Positions 49,575 through 62,362 of a DNA stretch of 64,000 bases are shown here, piece after piece. The position numbers and the translations under genes are program-made. Position 1 is the first letter of the stretch; every line of letters begins with the position of its first letter. The notes beneath the pieces were generated by a model that had not been told where the DNA came from, did no database searches, and saw only the letters and a program-made list of their open reading frames with translations. The stretch is from Calvatia gigantea (taxonomy: Eukaryota > Basidiomycota > Agaricomycetes > Agaricales > Lycoperdaceae), in contig JACAAK010000003.1 of assembly GCA_025093985.1 (NCBI GenBank), positions 3,844,001-3,908,000 on the forward strand, read 5' to 3'.

Positions 49575-51078
49575 ATGTTGCTTGGTGAGACTTTCTGGAT
49601 CTCCCTCTCTTGTCTTCTTGTCTCTGCCTCGGCGCACACGGGCACATTTAATACCTCCACGCCGCTATCAACGCACGCACAAGCATCATCCAGCACAAAG
49701 GGTGTATCCAGCACAAAGGATGTATCCACCGCCTCTTCCTCCTCCGCCCCCTCACCATCATCGCCTCCCCCGCCGCCATCGCCAATATTCACACCAACAA
49801 CCTTCGTCCCTCCTCCAAAATTCACTCCTCCTCCTCTCGCATCCCACAAACCAGGCGTAAAAAACCCAAAGCGTGGTATTGCTTTCGCATCAAACGCCAA
49901 CACAGACGACATTATCAATGCCAACCAAACTAAAAGTGTCACCTCTTGGGTATACGACTGGGCCAATTTACCGCAGGCATATCTTGCAGAGTCAGGTTTG
50001 AAGTACCTCCCCATGCAATGGGGATCAGGAGGTATTGAGAATTTGGCAAGTGCCATCAGCGCCCAGAAAGCAGATACTCTCCTTGTAAGGCATCCGGGTT
50101 TCCTTTTTCGTCACTTTGGTTGTTGGTATATTCATCAACCGTCCATTGATAGGCGTTTAACGAGCCAGATTTCGCGAGCGAATCAGACATTGGGCCCGGG
50201 GACGCCGCCGCACTCTGGAAACAGTTTATCGAGCCGCTGAAGAAGGAGGGCGTGAGGCTGGGTGGTCCCGCAATCACTGCCGCACCGACTGGAAAATCTT
50301 GGTTGAAGGAGTTTGTGGCGCAATGCACAAACTGCTCAATTGACTTTATGCCAATTCACTGGTAAGTCTACTTTAGCCCTGTCTCTCCCCCACTTTTCGT
50401 CATGCGGAGGTGGTATTTTAGGTACGGCGAGGGCACAGAAAGTTTCTTCAACTATATCTGGGATATCCATAACACTTTCCCTCAGTACCCAATTTGGGTG
50501 ACTGAGTTCGCGGATACTTCCGACAATGACACCAGTGAGTGGACAATTCTGATTCTGATACGCAGAGCGATAGATAGAACTGAGTGATTGATTGACTTCT
50601 TACAGTTGTGTGGCAATTCATGAACGAATCCATCAATTATCTGGATTCGTTGGATTGGGTTGAAAAATATGCCTGGTTTGGATATTTCGTAAGTTTCTTT
50701 TGTTTTCAAGCTCCTCACTTGTTCACGGTTAAATTTATTGTCACAGAGACCTGAGGAACTCGTTCACTACAGTAAGTAGCCTTCGCTATACGCCACACGA
50801 TTCCCATCCATAATTCTATCCCTATAGATATGCTTGGTGAAGATGGCAGCCTGAACGACCTCGGTGAACTTTATATGGGAGCCAAAACAGTGCACACTTC
50901 AAACAGAACTTCTGGTCCGCAGTACCACACCGTCAGCCCTTCGGATCTACCCGGCCAGCCTATCCCCACATCGTGGGCCAAACCGAATGCTGCGGATCAT
51001 ATTCTTCCTTGGTCCTGGCCCCAGGGTTATATTCTCATTGCTTCACTTGTTTTGGGTGCGCTTGCTACATTGGTTTAA
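49575..51078 (+). CDS. Secreted, GPI-anchored GH128 beta-1,3-glucanase-like protein
   Basis: Cell-wall glucan hydrolase of the Asl1/GH128 type. I choose ATG 49575 (MLLGETFWISLSCLLVSASA, a signal peptide) over in-frame upstream starts. A Ser/Thr/Pro linker (residues ~25-90, with SSPPPPPSP) leads to the barrel: KRGIAFASNAN, SVTSWVYDWANLP, YLPMQWGSGG, FNEPDFASESDIGPGDAAALW (acid/base Glu), IDFMPIHW and YPIWVTEFAD (nucleophile Glu). The catalytic residues are assigned from family knowledge. The C-terminus ends in a hydrophobic run (GYILIASLVLGALATLV) that suggests a GPI-anchor signal. Several short introns, all giving family-consistent joins. The stop is 70 bases from the tandem duplication. Confidence 0.9.
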
Positions 51079-51149
51079 TTGACTCGACATATCTCGGATT
51101 TTTGAATTCACCCCTCGGGCACCGAATGTCCCAAGACTAAAATCTAATG

Positions 51150-54100
51150 TTTTGTTTTGTGATGATGCTATATCCTGCCGATTATCTCCCTCCGCACTCT
51201 TTTATGGACAACACTCCCTTGAACACTATGTATGATATTAGTATATAACTTTCTCTGAAACGGCTCTTTTCATCAAGATCGCCCAAGTACTAAACCTCTC
51301 CTCTGTAGACTCTATCCACTTATATGAGGTGATGGTTCCGTAATGTCAACTGGACTTCCGCGCAAGTGATTGAATTTCATGCGCTCATCCCTCGGGGCTT
51401 CAGATGATATGAGTCGGTTGCGTCCCGCAGGGGGGACCATATGGGCCGGCACCATTTCTTTTTAACTTGGTAAAGAAAGTTGTTTGGTGAGGAATTCATC
51501 CGACCAAGCCTCTAAACGTTTCTTGGCGGTTTGCTCCCGGTGATTGTTGTGGCGAAGCCGTGGTATGTGCGGCTCCCGCGACTCCTCGTCTCTGAGGGCC
51601 AGTTTAACACGTTTTTGATAGAACCGTTCTAATTTCTCTGTCCACCAGCCCTGGGCAGACGGGTCTTTCATATCGGACCAGATACGTCTGGTCTTCCAGG
51701 TGCCTTGATCTGACAACGAGTAACAGAATTTAGATGCAATTATTGCGGGATGATTCACACCTGACCACATACCTGTTGAAGCGAGATATTGACCCAAAAT
51801 CACATCTAGTTCCGATGTCGTCAGGTCGTCGTCCACATACTCAATCCCTCGATCATCCAACACCGAGAAGTTGAGGTCAGAGTTTACATACGGGCCTGAT
51901 GGTCCTGCCAAAGCTTCAGCTTCGTCCATGTCAACCACATCGCGAGCAATACGCCACGTGAATCCTCCTCTGCGCAAAGCAGCCCGAGCGCACCGCGGCC
52001 GTCCCAGAACCAGACGCCGCTGTTCTTCATACCAATGCCAATCACGGAGGGAAAACAAAACATCCCTGGTGCGGATTGGAAGTAGTGTTGAGTCTGCCAA
52101 AGGATACGCTTCGGATATGTCCGGGAGCGTATCAACCTCCTGGAAGGTACGGAATGGGAATCCTGACTGATTAAGTACCAATGCGATGTCTCGCTCCCGC
52201 ATCTCCTCCTTTAGCCGACAAACGTATAACACCGCCGCACTCGAGTATACTGTGAGTTTCCTATGGCACGGTTGCCTCCCTCCCGAAATCGAACGTATAC
52301 ATCCTAACATTCAAGTCGCCCTTTCCTGTCACTAACCGTACGTTCTTGAGACGGTCACATGAGGTCAGAGAGCGTCGATTTAAAGGAGACAAGTCCCACT
52401 CGTCATCGTTAGGCATTTGTGGCTGTTTCACAACGAACTTGTGGATGAACTGAGCACAAAGATTTTGAAGAACGGCTTCTGCAAGAGCGGCGAGCCGGCG
52501 GGTATTGAACTGAGACCGAGGGCGTGTATTAGTAGGTCGTGGTTTCGGGCCGAGTCAATCAGACCAGAACTAGCAAATATTTCAGGGAAGGGTAAAGGTG
52601 GCACAAAGCCGTAGTGAAGCCGGAGCAGGTTTAAGACTGTGGTCTCTGCGTTGCCGTTCGAGGTGATGTCGGTATGGATGATTGGACTTTGTAGAATGCA
52701 GTCATCCAGCTCCACATGTGTATCCGGGTCAGATGGTTCCCGATCACAAGATGAACGACGTTCACTGTCTTTCTTTTCTCCATTCCTCGTATTTTCATCT
52801 ACTTTCGGATCCCATTCTTTGCAACAGTCCCATTCATTAAAGGCAGGGTCGTACCGTTTCTGGTAGTCTGCATACTTCGCCAAGGTTTCCTCATATTCGT
52901 CTTGTGGTACGAGCGTCCTCGTGAACAGAGTTGGGTCCTCAGGATCCCAGTCCCACACATAAACAGGAGCTGAGCCTATGGGAAGATCCTCGCTAATTTC
53001 TCCTTCCTCGAGAGTCGCTCGTTTCTGTCGGGCCCTGGACCTATTGATTACATCCCGCTTCCGGAAGAACGCTTGCAGAGCTGCTTTGGCAGAACTATTA
53101 CGAGGCAACAGCTGCGCCAGATCTGTCAAACTGCTTTCGGACAGTTCCAACTGCAGGAGCTGGGTTTCAGGATGTGAGAGGTGGCGACTGGAAGCAAGTA
53201 ATGTGGTCACTTCTTGAAGCTGAGAAGTCGGAGGTGCGGGTAGCGAATAATCTGGTTGAGCTTCAGCAGCCTTGGCTTCCCGTGCTCCCCAGCGGTACCA
53301 GATTGGGATTCCCAAAGATATGAACCAAGCAGCTGGTGGCTGAGATCGTTGACCATCAGGGGGGGTGTAGGACAACCCCAACACGATCGGTGCTCGGGTG
53401 TTTTTGGAGCAAGGGTTCTGTGAGCAGTTGGTCGAGGAATACCTGACTATGGTGAATTTTGGCCCAATTCGACGAACCACTTAGGAGGTATCGTTTTCCC
53501 TCCAACCTCCTCGTCTGGGCCCGCAGTCTTGTGGATCACCCAATATAATAGCCCAATCCAAAGTGAGAACCAATCGCGAGACTCGGCAACGGCCTTCATT
53601 GCCATTTCTTCCGTCCTGTGTACCTTGTCGTAACCAAATTGACGCGGAGAGGAGGGAAATTTAGGCCGGAGTTTATAGAGATCGCAGAGGCAGGTTATGA
53701 CCTTGCTCAAAGCATCTTCGATGGAACACCACAGAGGAAGAAGATTTCCAAGGAGGATGTAACCGTATGGAGCAGTGAAAGGGATTTCCTGAGGAATATG
53801 CGCCAAGGGCTCGATAGAGAATGTTGTTGTACGCCACTGGCGACCTCGGAACAAAGGCCAGCCATTCTGTCGAGGCGATCCACCATCGTGGGTTCTGAAA
53901 ATCTCGTGTATCCGAGGCTGGTGCGTCTAAAAGCGCGTCCGTAGCGTTTCCTCGGGCCAATACAAGGTCTCGTGACGAATTCGGTGAGTAGTAGATGTCT
54001 CCCTTAAAAATAGATACCCGACCGTTCATGAGTCCGCGCTGGATATCTTGAAAGCCTGTAACGTTGTGGGACACAGCAAAGCAGAAGTCATGGGCTTAAC

Positions 54101-54257
54101 TCAGCACAAATTTTATGTTCATTACCTCAAGGTACGATCTTGGTGATCGGCGCTCAAAAGTAGCTCATTATTACATACTCGGCTGGTGTCGTGCAATGAG
54201 GAGTCTGCAATTAGAATCTTAGCGGACGAACTAAGGATTAAGAAAGTGTTTCTTCTT
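51150..54257. repeat. Tandem repeat unit A (~3.1 kb)
   Basis: Direct copy of the next unit (54258-57446). It aligns from TTTATGGACAACA (51203 region; its copy is near 54310) through the whole orphan gene to GGACGAACTAAGGATT (near 54219; its copy is near 57409). Copies are diverged by many substitutions and indels, so the duplication is not recent. Borders are estimated by eye. Confidence 0.75.
51462..54074 (-). pseudogene. Orphan agaricomycete-type family protein, copy A (frame-broken)
   Basis: Decayed large gene of unknown function, recalling a multicopy Agaricomycete family of ~700-900 aa. Long frames on the minus strand join in order: GDIYYSPNSSRDLVL...RWWIASTEWLAFVPRSP; YGYILLGNLLPLW...WFSLWIGLLYWVIH; WFISLGIPIWYRWGARE; APVYVWDWDPEDPTLFTRTL, YQKRYDPAFNEWDC; then a second half with RGGFTWRIARDVVDMD and RLEAWSDEFLTKQL. 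Single extra bases break it near 53833, at 53460 and in the C7 run near 53363. A TAG sits at 52261-52263. Compared with copy B each break is a +1, and some lie in homopolymers. No domain of known function is recognised. Confidence 0.6.
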
Positions 54258-57200
54258 ATTCTGTTTTGCGATGATACTATATACTGCCGACTATCTCTCT
54301 CCACGCGCTTTTATGGACAACACCCCTTGAACACTAGGTATGATATTATTTCTTAAACGGCTCTTTCTATAAAGATTGTCCAAGTATTAAATCTATTTCC
54401 TCTCCTCCGTAGACTCTGCCTACTTATCAAGTGTCATCTACGAGGTGATGATTACAGCTGTTTCAAATTTAGCTGAACTCCATTTGAGGAATGGTGTCGC
54501 GCGTTCCAGGCTTCGGATGACATGAGGTGGCAGTATTCTGCGCAGGGGCCCAATAGACTAGCACTCCGTTTCAATTAACTTGATAGATAAAGTTGTTTGG
54601 TGAGGAATTCATCCGACCAAGCACGCAAACGTTCGTTGGCAGTTTCTTCCCGTGCGTTCCTGGAATGGAACTGCACTTCCGCCTGCAGGTGCAAATATAG
54701 CTCTTGTGACTCCTCTTTTCTGAGGACCACCTCGACGCATTTCTGATAGAACTGTTCTAGTCTCTCCGTCCACCAACTCAGGGCAGACAGTTTGTTCCCT
54801 ACTTTCCAGAAGCGCCTAATTTTCCTTTTGCGTTTACCTGACAATGAGGCGCAAATCAAGATGCAGTTCCTCTCGGACAAATCATGCCTAGTTACACACC
54901 TGTAAGAGCACGGTAATGACCCAGAATCACATCCAGCTCTGAGGTCGTCAGATCGTCGCCCACATATTCGATCCCTTGATCATCCCACACGGAAAAGGTG
55001 AGGTCGGGGTTTGCGTACCGACCAGATGGTCCTGCCAACACCTTGTCCATGTCAGCCACGTCACGAGCAATACGCCACACGAATCCACCCCTCTGCAAAG
55101 CTGCCCTAGCATATCGCGGTTGTTTCAGAATCAAGTGCCGATGCTCCTTATACTTGTGCCAATTGCAGACAAGTGAATCACTTGCCGTGTGGATCGGAAA
55201 TAGCGTCGGGTCTGCCAAAGAGTGAGCCTCAGATATGCCTGAGAAGGTATCAGCCCTTTGGAAGGTACGGAATGGGAGCCCCGACTTGAGAAGTTATAGT
55301 ACAATGTCTCGCTTCTGCATCTCCCCGTTTAGCCGACAGATGTATAAGACCGCGGCACTCGAGTATACCGCAAGTTTCTATGGGACAATTGCCTTGCTAC
55401 TGAAATCGAACATATACATCCCGAAATTCGAGTTGTCCTTCCTTGTTACCAGTCGGACGTTCTTGAGACGGTTGCACGAGACCAGAGAATGACGATTAAA
55501 AGGAGACAAGTCGAATTCGTCATCGTTGGGCTTTTCTGGCTGATTCACCAGGAATTTTCGGATAAATTGGGTACAATCTGAGGGAGCGGCTTCTGAAAGA
55601 GTGATGTGCTGGCGGTTATCGAAGTGAGACCGAGGGCATCTATCAATAAGTGCGGATTTTCAGTCGAGTCGTTCGGACTGGAACTGGTGAGTGTGTCGGG
55701 TAGGGGCAAAGGTGGCACAAAACCGAAATGAAGCCGGAGCAGGTTGAACATTGTAGCCTCCGCAGTGTCATCCGAAATAGTGCCGGTGTGTCCGGTCGGA
55801 CCTCGTGGAACGCGGCCACCCACCCCTGTATGCACATTCGAGTCAGATGGCCCCCAATTATGACTTGAGTGGCATTCACCCCCCCATTCCCTGCATTTCC
55901 ATTTAATTTGGGACCCCACAATCTACAACAGTCCCACTCATGAAAAGCGGGGTCATACCGCCTCTGGTAATTTGCATACTTCACCAAGGTTTCCTCATAT
56001 TCATCTTGTGGTACGACACCCTTGTGAACAGAGTTGGGTCCTCAGGGTCCCAGTCCCACACATAAACAGGAGCAGAGTCCATCGGGTGACCCTCGATAAT
56101 TTCTCCTTCTTCGAATTTTGTTTGTCTCCGTCGGGCCCTGGACCTGTTGATTGCATCCCGCGTCCAGAAGAATGTTTGCAAGAGCGCCTTGGTAGAACGA
56201 TTCCGAGTCAATGGCTGCACCACATCAACAGGATCACTTTCGGGCTGTCCTGCTTGTAGGGGTCGTATTTCAAGGGATGAGAGCTGGTGCCTGGGAGCAA
56301 GCAATGTGGTTGCTTCCTGGAGCTGAGAAGTCGGAGGCGCAGGTATCGAATAGTCGGGCCGAGCTTTGGCAGCCCTGGTTTCCCGTGCTCCCCAGCGGTA
56401 CCAGATTGGATTCCCAAAGATAACCAAGCAGCTGGTGGTTGAGACCGCTGATCATCGGGAAAGTGCAGGACAACTCCAACACGATCAGTGCTCGAATGTT
56501 TTTAGAGTAAGGGTTCTATAAGCAGCTTGTCGAGGAACACTTGGCTATGGTAAATCTTGGCCAACTCGGTAAACCACCTGGGAGGTACGGTTCTATCTTC
56601 AACCTCACCATACGGACCCGCAGTCTTGTGGATCGCCCAGTATAATAGCCCAATCCAAAGCGAGAAACAATCGTGAGACTTGGCAGCGGTTGCCATCGCC
56701 ATTCCTTCCGTTTCATGTGTTTTGTCATAACCGAAAAGTTGACGCGGAGAGGAGGGAAATTTGAGCTGAAGTTCACAAAGATCGCAGAGGCTAGTTACGA
56801 CCTTGCTTAAGGCATCCTCTATAGGGAGCCACAACGAAAGCAAGTTCCCGGAGAGAATGTAACCGTATGGAAAGGTGAAAGCGATCTCTTGAGGATCGTG
56901 CACCAAGAACTCGAAGAGGACACCACTGTACACGACTGGTGACCTCGGAACAAAGGCCAACCATTCTGTTGAGGCAGCCCACCATTGAGGATTCTGAACG
57001 TCTCGTGTGTCCAACGCTGGCGCATCCAAAAGCGCATTTTCAGCGGTCTCGTGGGGTAAGACGAGGTCTCGCGGCGAATTCGGCGAGTAGAAAATGTCTC
57101 CGTTAAAGTAGATACGCGACCGTCACCATCGTTAACGTTCATAGGTCCACTGGAAATATTGAACGTTTTCAACGTCATGAAAAACAGCAAGCAGAAGTTG

Positions 57201-57446
57201 ACTTATCATAGCACAAACCCCAAGTTATTACCTCAAACTAGATATTCTTCTTTAGGTAGCCTGCTTATGCTATATATGTTATCTCCTACTTGTTAAGTAT
57301 GTCCTCAATTTGGTCGATATCCTCGTGCTGGGAGGCCGTCGGAGAGTTCCGCGTCACGTGTTGCGGGAAAAGTGCTGGGCGGTTAGGGTTCACTCAATTT
57401 GAGTCCCAACGGACGAACTTAGGATTGAGGAAGTGTTTCTCCTTCG
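54258..57446. repeat. Tandem repeat unit B (~3.2 kb)
   Basis: Second direct copy of the ~3.1-kb unit beginning at 51150. It carries the second orphan relic and about 300 bases of related 3' flank. Borders are estimated by eye. Confidence 0.75.
54575..57190 (-). pseudogene. Orphan agaricomycete-type family protein, copy B (frame-broken)
   Basis: Paralogue of copy A in the same orientation. Intact-looking segments: WWAASTEWLAFVPRSPVVYS, YGYILSGNLLSLWLPIEDAL, GNPIWYRWGARE, APVYVWDWDPEDPTLF, YQRRYDPAFHEWDC, RGGFVWRIARDVADMDKVL, ERLRAWSDEFLTKQLYLSS. Breaks include a frameshift near 57110, a TAA near 56517 where copy A has CAA, small deletions near 56410 and 56010, another shift near 55880 and a TAG at 55378-55380. 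The TAG is at the same place as in copy A. It is more decayed than A. The product is not expected to be functional. Confidence 0.6.
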
Positions 57447-57691
57447 TCAGCTTGAAGCAGAACAAAAGCCTTAACATTTCGCCAAGCTATCCTCTGCACA
57501 GGTAGAACGCGAGATGCCCCGAGGGTTGCCACAATCAGGGCATATCTTGCATTGTGGTTTGGATACGCTCTGTCACGACTAGCATCTCAGCGCTCAGGTG
57601 CGGGGACAGATTACGCAGTATATACGAAGTATGGATTCCTTTCGAGCCATGACATTTGAATAAACAAAACAAAACTGAAAATAGGTGAGAC

Positions 57692-59998
57692 TCACTCTTT
57701 ATCAGTCAAATCGGCAAAGGCATGCTTATTCCTCTCCCTTTGTACGTCTTCATCCGACCATCCATGTCGCTTCTTGATTTCCTCGACAAGCACTCGTTTC
57801 TTTTTGTTCTCCCGCAAGTTAACCCACCGTAGGAGGAGTGCGACTGGCACCTGCACAATAAGGAGTACCATTATGGCAATCTTCCCAGGTATGTATTCTG
57901 GTGCGTCTTTGGGCTGGAATATCTCAGATCCCACGATGTTTCCTATGCTGAAAGCGACGAGGGTTAAGGCGTTGACCGTACTTTTCTTTGTATGACCACT
58001 GGTGTTGCTGGCGTTATAAGAGTAAACAGCTGTCCCGACGCTTCCAAATGTACCGCTGAGATAGATGGCTGTGAGAGTGAGTAAGTATGACGGAACAAAT
58101 AGACGAGAGTTGCGCAAACCGAAAAGCAGGACTCCTTTCTGTCCAGTATGATTGAATCCAATAAGCAAGGCTATGAGAAATCAGTGTTTTCGTAAGTCAT
58201 TACGCCTACCAACGAAGCATACCTGCGCCCAGGACTGTGGGGAGGACAGCAAAAACAACGGGCAACATTCGCTCGTTCTATTCATTTCATTCTTCGTTAT
58301 GGAAGGAACGGGGCATCGGACATCCCGTACCTTTTTATCCGCGTACCAACCGCAGAAGATTGTCATTCCCGCCGTGATTACTCCTGCCGGCGTCGACAGG
58401 ATGAGGGTCTGTTTGGTCCTGGAGGCGATTCCCCTAAGTACAGACGATTTATTGTGCTAATTTCCACGTACGTGTACCCGAACCCCTTGATAATCAAGTT
58501 GCTGACTATGGATGAAAATAACAACTCTTAATCGGTTGCCATGAACCTTCCTGGAGGACTTACAGTTGCTCATACCCCCATTGGGCACATTGGCTACGAA
58601 TATACCTATCAGTGATCCTTCTAATCTCGAGAAGTCAAGGGACACCCTACACAGCAGGGTCGTGAGGACGATCAGCCAGGTACGGATATCTGTCAATGCC
58701 TCGCGAATTTGCTCCTTTTTTAGAACTTTACTCTCGGTACCACCCTGGTCATCGCGCACTCTTTCCAATGCAGCCACGCGTTCCTCTTGAGTGAGGAAAT
58801 GTGCATGAACAGGAGAATCGGGGAGCCATATGAGAACGCAGATTCCAACAACAATCGCCAGTCCACCGAGTAAGAGGAAGACGATCTTCCAGGAAGCAAT
58901 TTTGTTGCCGTCGTAGAAAGACACACCCTGATGATTCGTTAGACCTGTAACACGCTGACGCCTAATCCGAATGACTTACGTAGGCAACAAAGCCTCCGAA
59001 GACCGACGAAATACCAAGCTAGGCGTAGGTGAGCCAGAGAGATTCGGGATTTAACCGCCCGACACTTGCCATGACAAAATACCAAGAAATTCGCCTCGCT
59101 TGTTCATTCTTCTTGTAAAACATAGATATGATCAAGATGAGAATCGGAGAAACACAGGCTTCGCACATCCCTGCACGTATGCTCTTAATTGTATGATTCA
59201 ACAGTGCCCAGTTCAGATACCGCTACTTACCTAACAAAAACCGCAAGGCAAAGAACGCGCTGAAGGAATTGGCAACAGAATGGAGCATGAGGATTATACC
59301 CCAGACTATGATGTTGGCCCCTGTCAAATCATGTCGGAACGGTCAAGGAGGAGAGTCCCAGAAAGCTACAAACCGAGGTACTTGGCAACCCTTAGTTTTT
59401 GTGAGATGTAGGTCGTTGGGAACTCCCAGACGAAATAGCCTTTATGGTCGTCACTATCGAGGTCCCAGTTTTAGCGGATGTTACCCACCGAGGTAAAATG
59501 CCATTGAAACAAGATTATAGTGCTGGGGAGGCATGAGTAAATTACAGGGTCGAGTATCGAGAGCAACTAACTTGTCCAGTTATCGGAAAACCCATTATGC
59601 TACGACATGGTTAGCTGGAATTTGGCGGCAACGACCTCTATCTACCTAGCATAATTCAACGAGGTCTTGTCCCTGGAGTCATATGAGTGAGTTTGGTTGA
59701 TGCTGGAAACAGGGAACGCTTACAAAAATTGTGTGAGATATACGGCGGCACAAATAGGAGGGATCAACATATCCTTTGGATGTGCGTTAGGTGGCGAGAG
59801 GCCACCATCATCGGAGAAAAGACGTACCAATTTCCTCCTCAACTTTAGATTATATTCCTCGCTGAACTTGGCTACTCTCTCTGCATCAATAAGTTTAAGA
59901 GCTTCGTCTCCATTTCGAAGATCTACGGAGCCGTCGCTAGATGTCTCGATATTCTCAACCTTCTCATCGCTGCCTGAGGTTCTGCGGTGGGCGCTCAT
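57692..59998 (-). CDS. MFS transporter, allantoate/Dal5-type anion:cation symporter family
   Basis: Plasma-membrane permease of the fungal ACS family (allantoate, nicotinate, pantothenate or biotin-type substrates). ATG 59998 starts a cytosolic head (MSAHRRTSGSDEKVE). Membrane segments follow in many short exons: LIPPICAAVYLTQFLDKTSLN, IMGFPITGQ, the family motif with an aromatic-rich WEFPTTYISQ, a hydrophobic run around CVSPILILIISMFYKK, WKIVFLLLGGLAIVVGICVLIWLPDSP, NVPNGGMSN and a C-terminal set (YLLTLTAIYLSGT to VLLIVQVPVALLLRWV). Stop at 57692 after KHAFADLTDKE. Exon joins I checked (e.g. GMSN to FSNLIIKGFGY) are in frame. Substrate cannot be told from sequence. Confidence 0.9.
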
Positions 59999-60759
59999 GA
60001 GGGGCTAAGTTACGCCACGGGAGAAGAGAAGTAACAAGGAGCTGGCAGGAGGTACTCCACATGGGCCAAGCACCACCTTCGGAACCTTATACCACTTTCA
60101 TGGGCGCTTTTTTCCAGTTGGCTCCTCCTGGTGAATTGTCTTCTCACAGATTCATGTATGGATGTAGCAGAGGTGAGATCCAATCGGCCACCGAATAGCG
60201 GAATTAGAGCTGGGAGATAGTCCCAAGTATCAGCGTTCCCCTTGTGAAGGTACATCGTGTGCGGAGGTCCGATGATAATGGAGGCCAAGTCCGGGACACA
60301 CGACACAACGAGCAGGTAGCCAGATCCACCACAATTCAAGCGATCCAGCAAAACAATTACTGCTGCTGTAGCAGGACGAGACGGTAAGAATTCGTCCCAG
60401 GATTGTTATCATCCGGCAGAGGAGCCTCAAGCACCTCCCACATCGTAAAGAAGGTTGAATGGGGTTATGATTGGGAGAAAATGGCCGTTGAGTGGCGAAG
60501 AAGCCAGGCCACGAAACTTCCAAATTTGCCGCATGCCGCGTTTCGCTCTTAACCACACGCCGTCAGTTCAACGAACCAAAGTGGTGGTGATCACTCTTGA
60601 ACGTTCTTGAGCATACACGGGAATGATGCATTTGTAAATCTGTGGAAATTAAAACTCAGCCACGCAGTCAAACTTGATCTCAGCTCGGAAAATAACACAC
60701 GAACGAATTTGGCTTGGCCCTGATCTAAACTCACTCACCCTCGTCCATCACAGACTCCA
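59999..60759. promoter_or_regulatory. Divergent promoter region, transporter and EF-hand gene
   Basis: 761 bases between two start codons pointing apart. A minus ORF (60010-60351) shares no family features and I do not call it. No specific site recognised. Confidence 0.4.
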
Positions 60760-62117
60760 ATGTTCAGCAAGTCGCTCGCTAGCTTGTCTGTACTTGCGCT
60801 CGTACAATGCGTAGTTGCACATAGCGGTCATGAGAGTGGGCCTGCTCCTGGCGAGTCCATACAGCAGTATGCACAAAGACACGTCAGTGCAGATATCATG
60901 TGTCTCTTTGCTTTATGTTTGCATGCTGACTTTTGGCTGGTCTGGTCTCACAGATGTCTTCAGAACATCACATGTAGGTTACACTGTTGTCTGTGCAGGG
61001 TGGTGTTAATGTGGAGAATGTTGGTAACAGTGATGCATTTGATGCTGCAAGCTTCTTCCAGCTGCATGACTTGAATCGGTACGTGCCCCACTCTTGTCGG
61101 GCTTTTCAATTACCGATTCTGTCATGCGCAATAGGGATGGAATCTGGGATAGAGCAGAAATTGAAGCAATCTATGGTGTTCACCATGTTTACTCACAGAA
61201 AAAATCCAAAGTGCATAACTTGTCAACCTTACTAGTTAGTTCGCAACTCACACAATTTTATGTTCTAGGATGAAGAAGAACACCAGAGGAAAGCCGACTC
61301 TATTGTCAATGCTGTCCTGCAAATTCTGGACTCAAACCGCGACGGCGTGGTAGACCTGAAAGAGTTCGAGAAACGTGGGGTTGGTGCTTTACCGAATTTC
61401 GATCATATGGGAGCGGAAGGTCACCACTACGATGTTGAGAGTGGTACGCTATGATCAATTTTACTTCTTCAACGCTGTTTGACAATTTACCATTCTCCTG
61501 TAGAATTCTTCCTCCATCACGAAGGTACTCTTCAGTCCACTCACTCCGCCGCTCGGGCCTGACGAACTTACCTTCATTTGAATCTAGAACAATACCACTC
61601 CACACCCGAAACCCAGACTGACGAATCCTACACTCACCCAGAAGACATCGAACACTTCAAACATCACGAACACATTGAACACGAAGAAGCCGAGCGTGAA
61701 GCCAAATTCACGGGTCTTACCGTTGAAGAAATTATCGCAGCCCAACAAGCCGCTGAGGCCGCAGCGCAGCATATGGGATCTAGGGAGATCCCTCAGCAAC
61801 AGCAGGGTGATAATATTCAGGCCAAGATGCCGCCAAATCGGCAGGCAATTCCTCCTCCAGCACGGCCTCCTGTTGTTCGCGTCCCTCCTCCAGAGAAGCA
61901 GGACCCTGCCGTCAAGTACGCAGACAAGAAGCCTGATAGTGATGACTGGGGTACTGGCGATAAAGGATACAAAACGCCAAAGGATGCTAGTGAGAGGATG
62001 AGGAAGAACTTGCCCTACAAGGTAAAGTTTTCACCTTGGATTATTAGTATGCTGGGCTGAGCGCTAATCCAGTCTCGTATGCAGTACAAGTTCCGCAGGA
62101 ATTGGGGAGATTTCTAA
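60760..62117 (+). CDS. Nucleobindin/Ssp120-like secretory-pathway EF-hand protein
   Basis: Luminal calcium-binding protein of the Golgi/ER. ATG 60760 starts a signal peptide (MFSKSLASLSVLALVQCVVA) followed by HSGHESGPAPGESIQQYAQRH. Two EF-hands are visible. The first, HDLNR-DGIWDRAEIEAIYG, is cut by an intron (GTACGT donor at 61080). The second, LDSNRDGVVDLKEFEKRG (about 61324), has a canonical D-x-N-x-D-G loop. A His/Glu-rich acidic helix (HFKHHEHIEHEEAEREAKF), a Gln/Pro-rich linker and a basic end (RKNLPYKYKFRRNWGDF) follow. The pair of EF-hands plus charged helix matches yeast Ssp120 and nucleobindins. One intron near 61240 is approximate. Confidence 0.85.
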
Positions 62118-62362
62118 GTGAAGCTGCTTTGGGCCATATTCTTATTCCATGCGAAGCCCTTTTTTCGTCGCTGCCGCCTTAATCTATATTGGCTATGAGT
62201 CTTATATCTATATACTCACCTTAGGTTGATCCTTGGAAATATAAGTGCGATATACCCTTCTCACCCATGCGAATTGAGAGTTGGTCATTATGCGAAATGT
62301 GCATCAAATGTAGAAAGACAAGGGAGATTAAGTGGGTGCGCAGGAATGCACGCATAGGCTAT

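Noticed and set aside
60010..60351. Minus ORF of 113 aa upstream of the transporter
   Set aside because: Lies in a divergent promoter region and lacks recognisable features.
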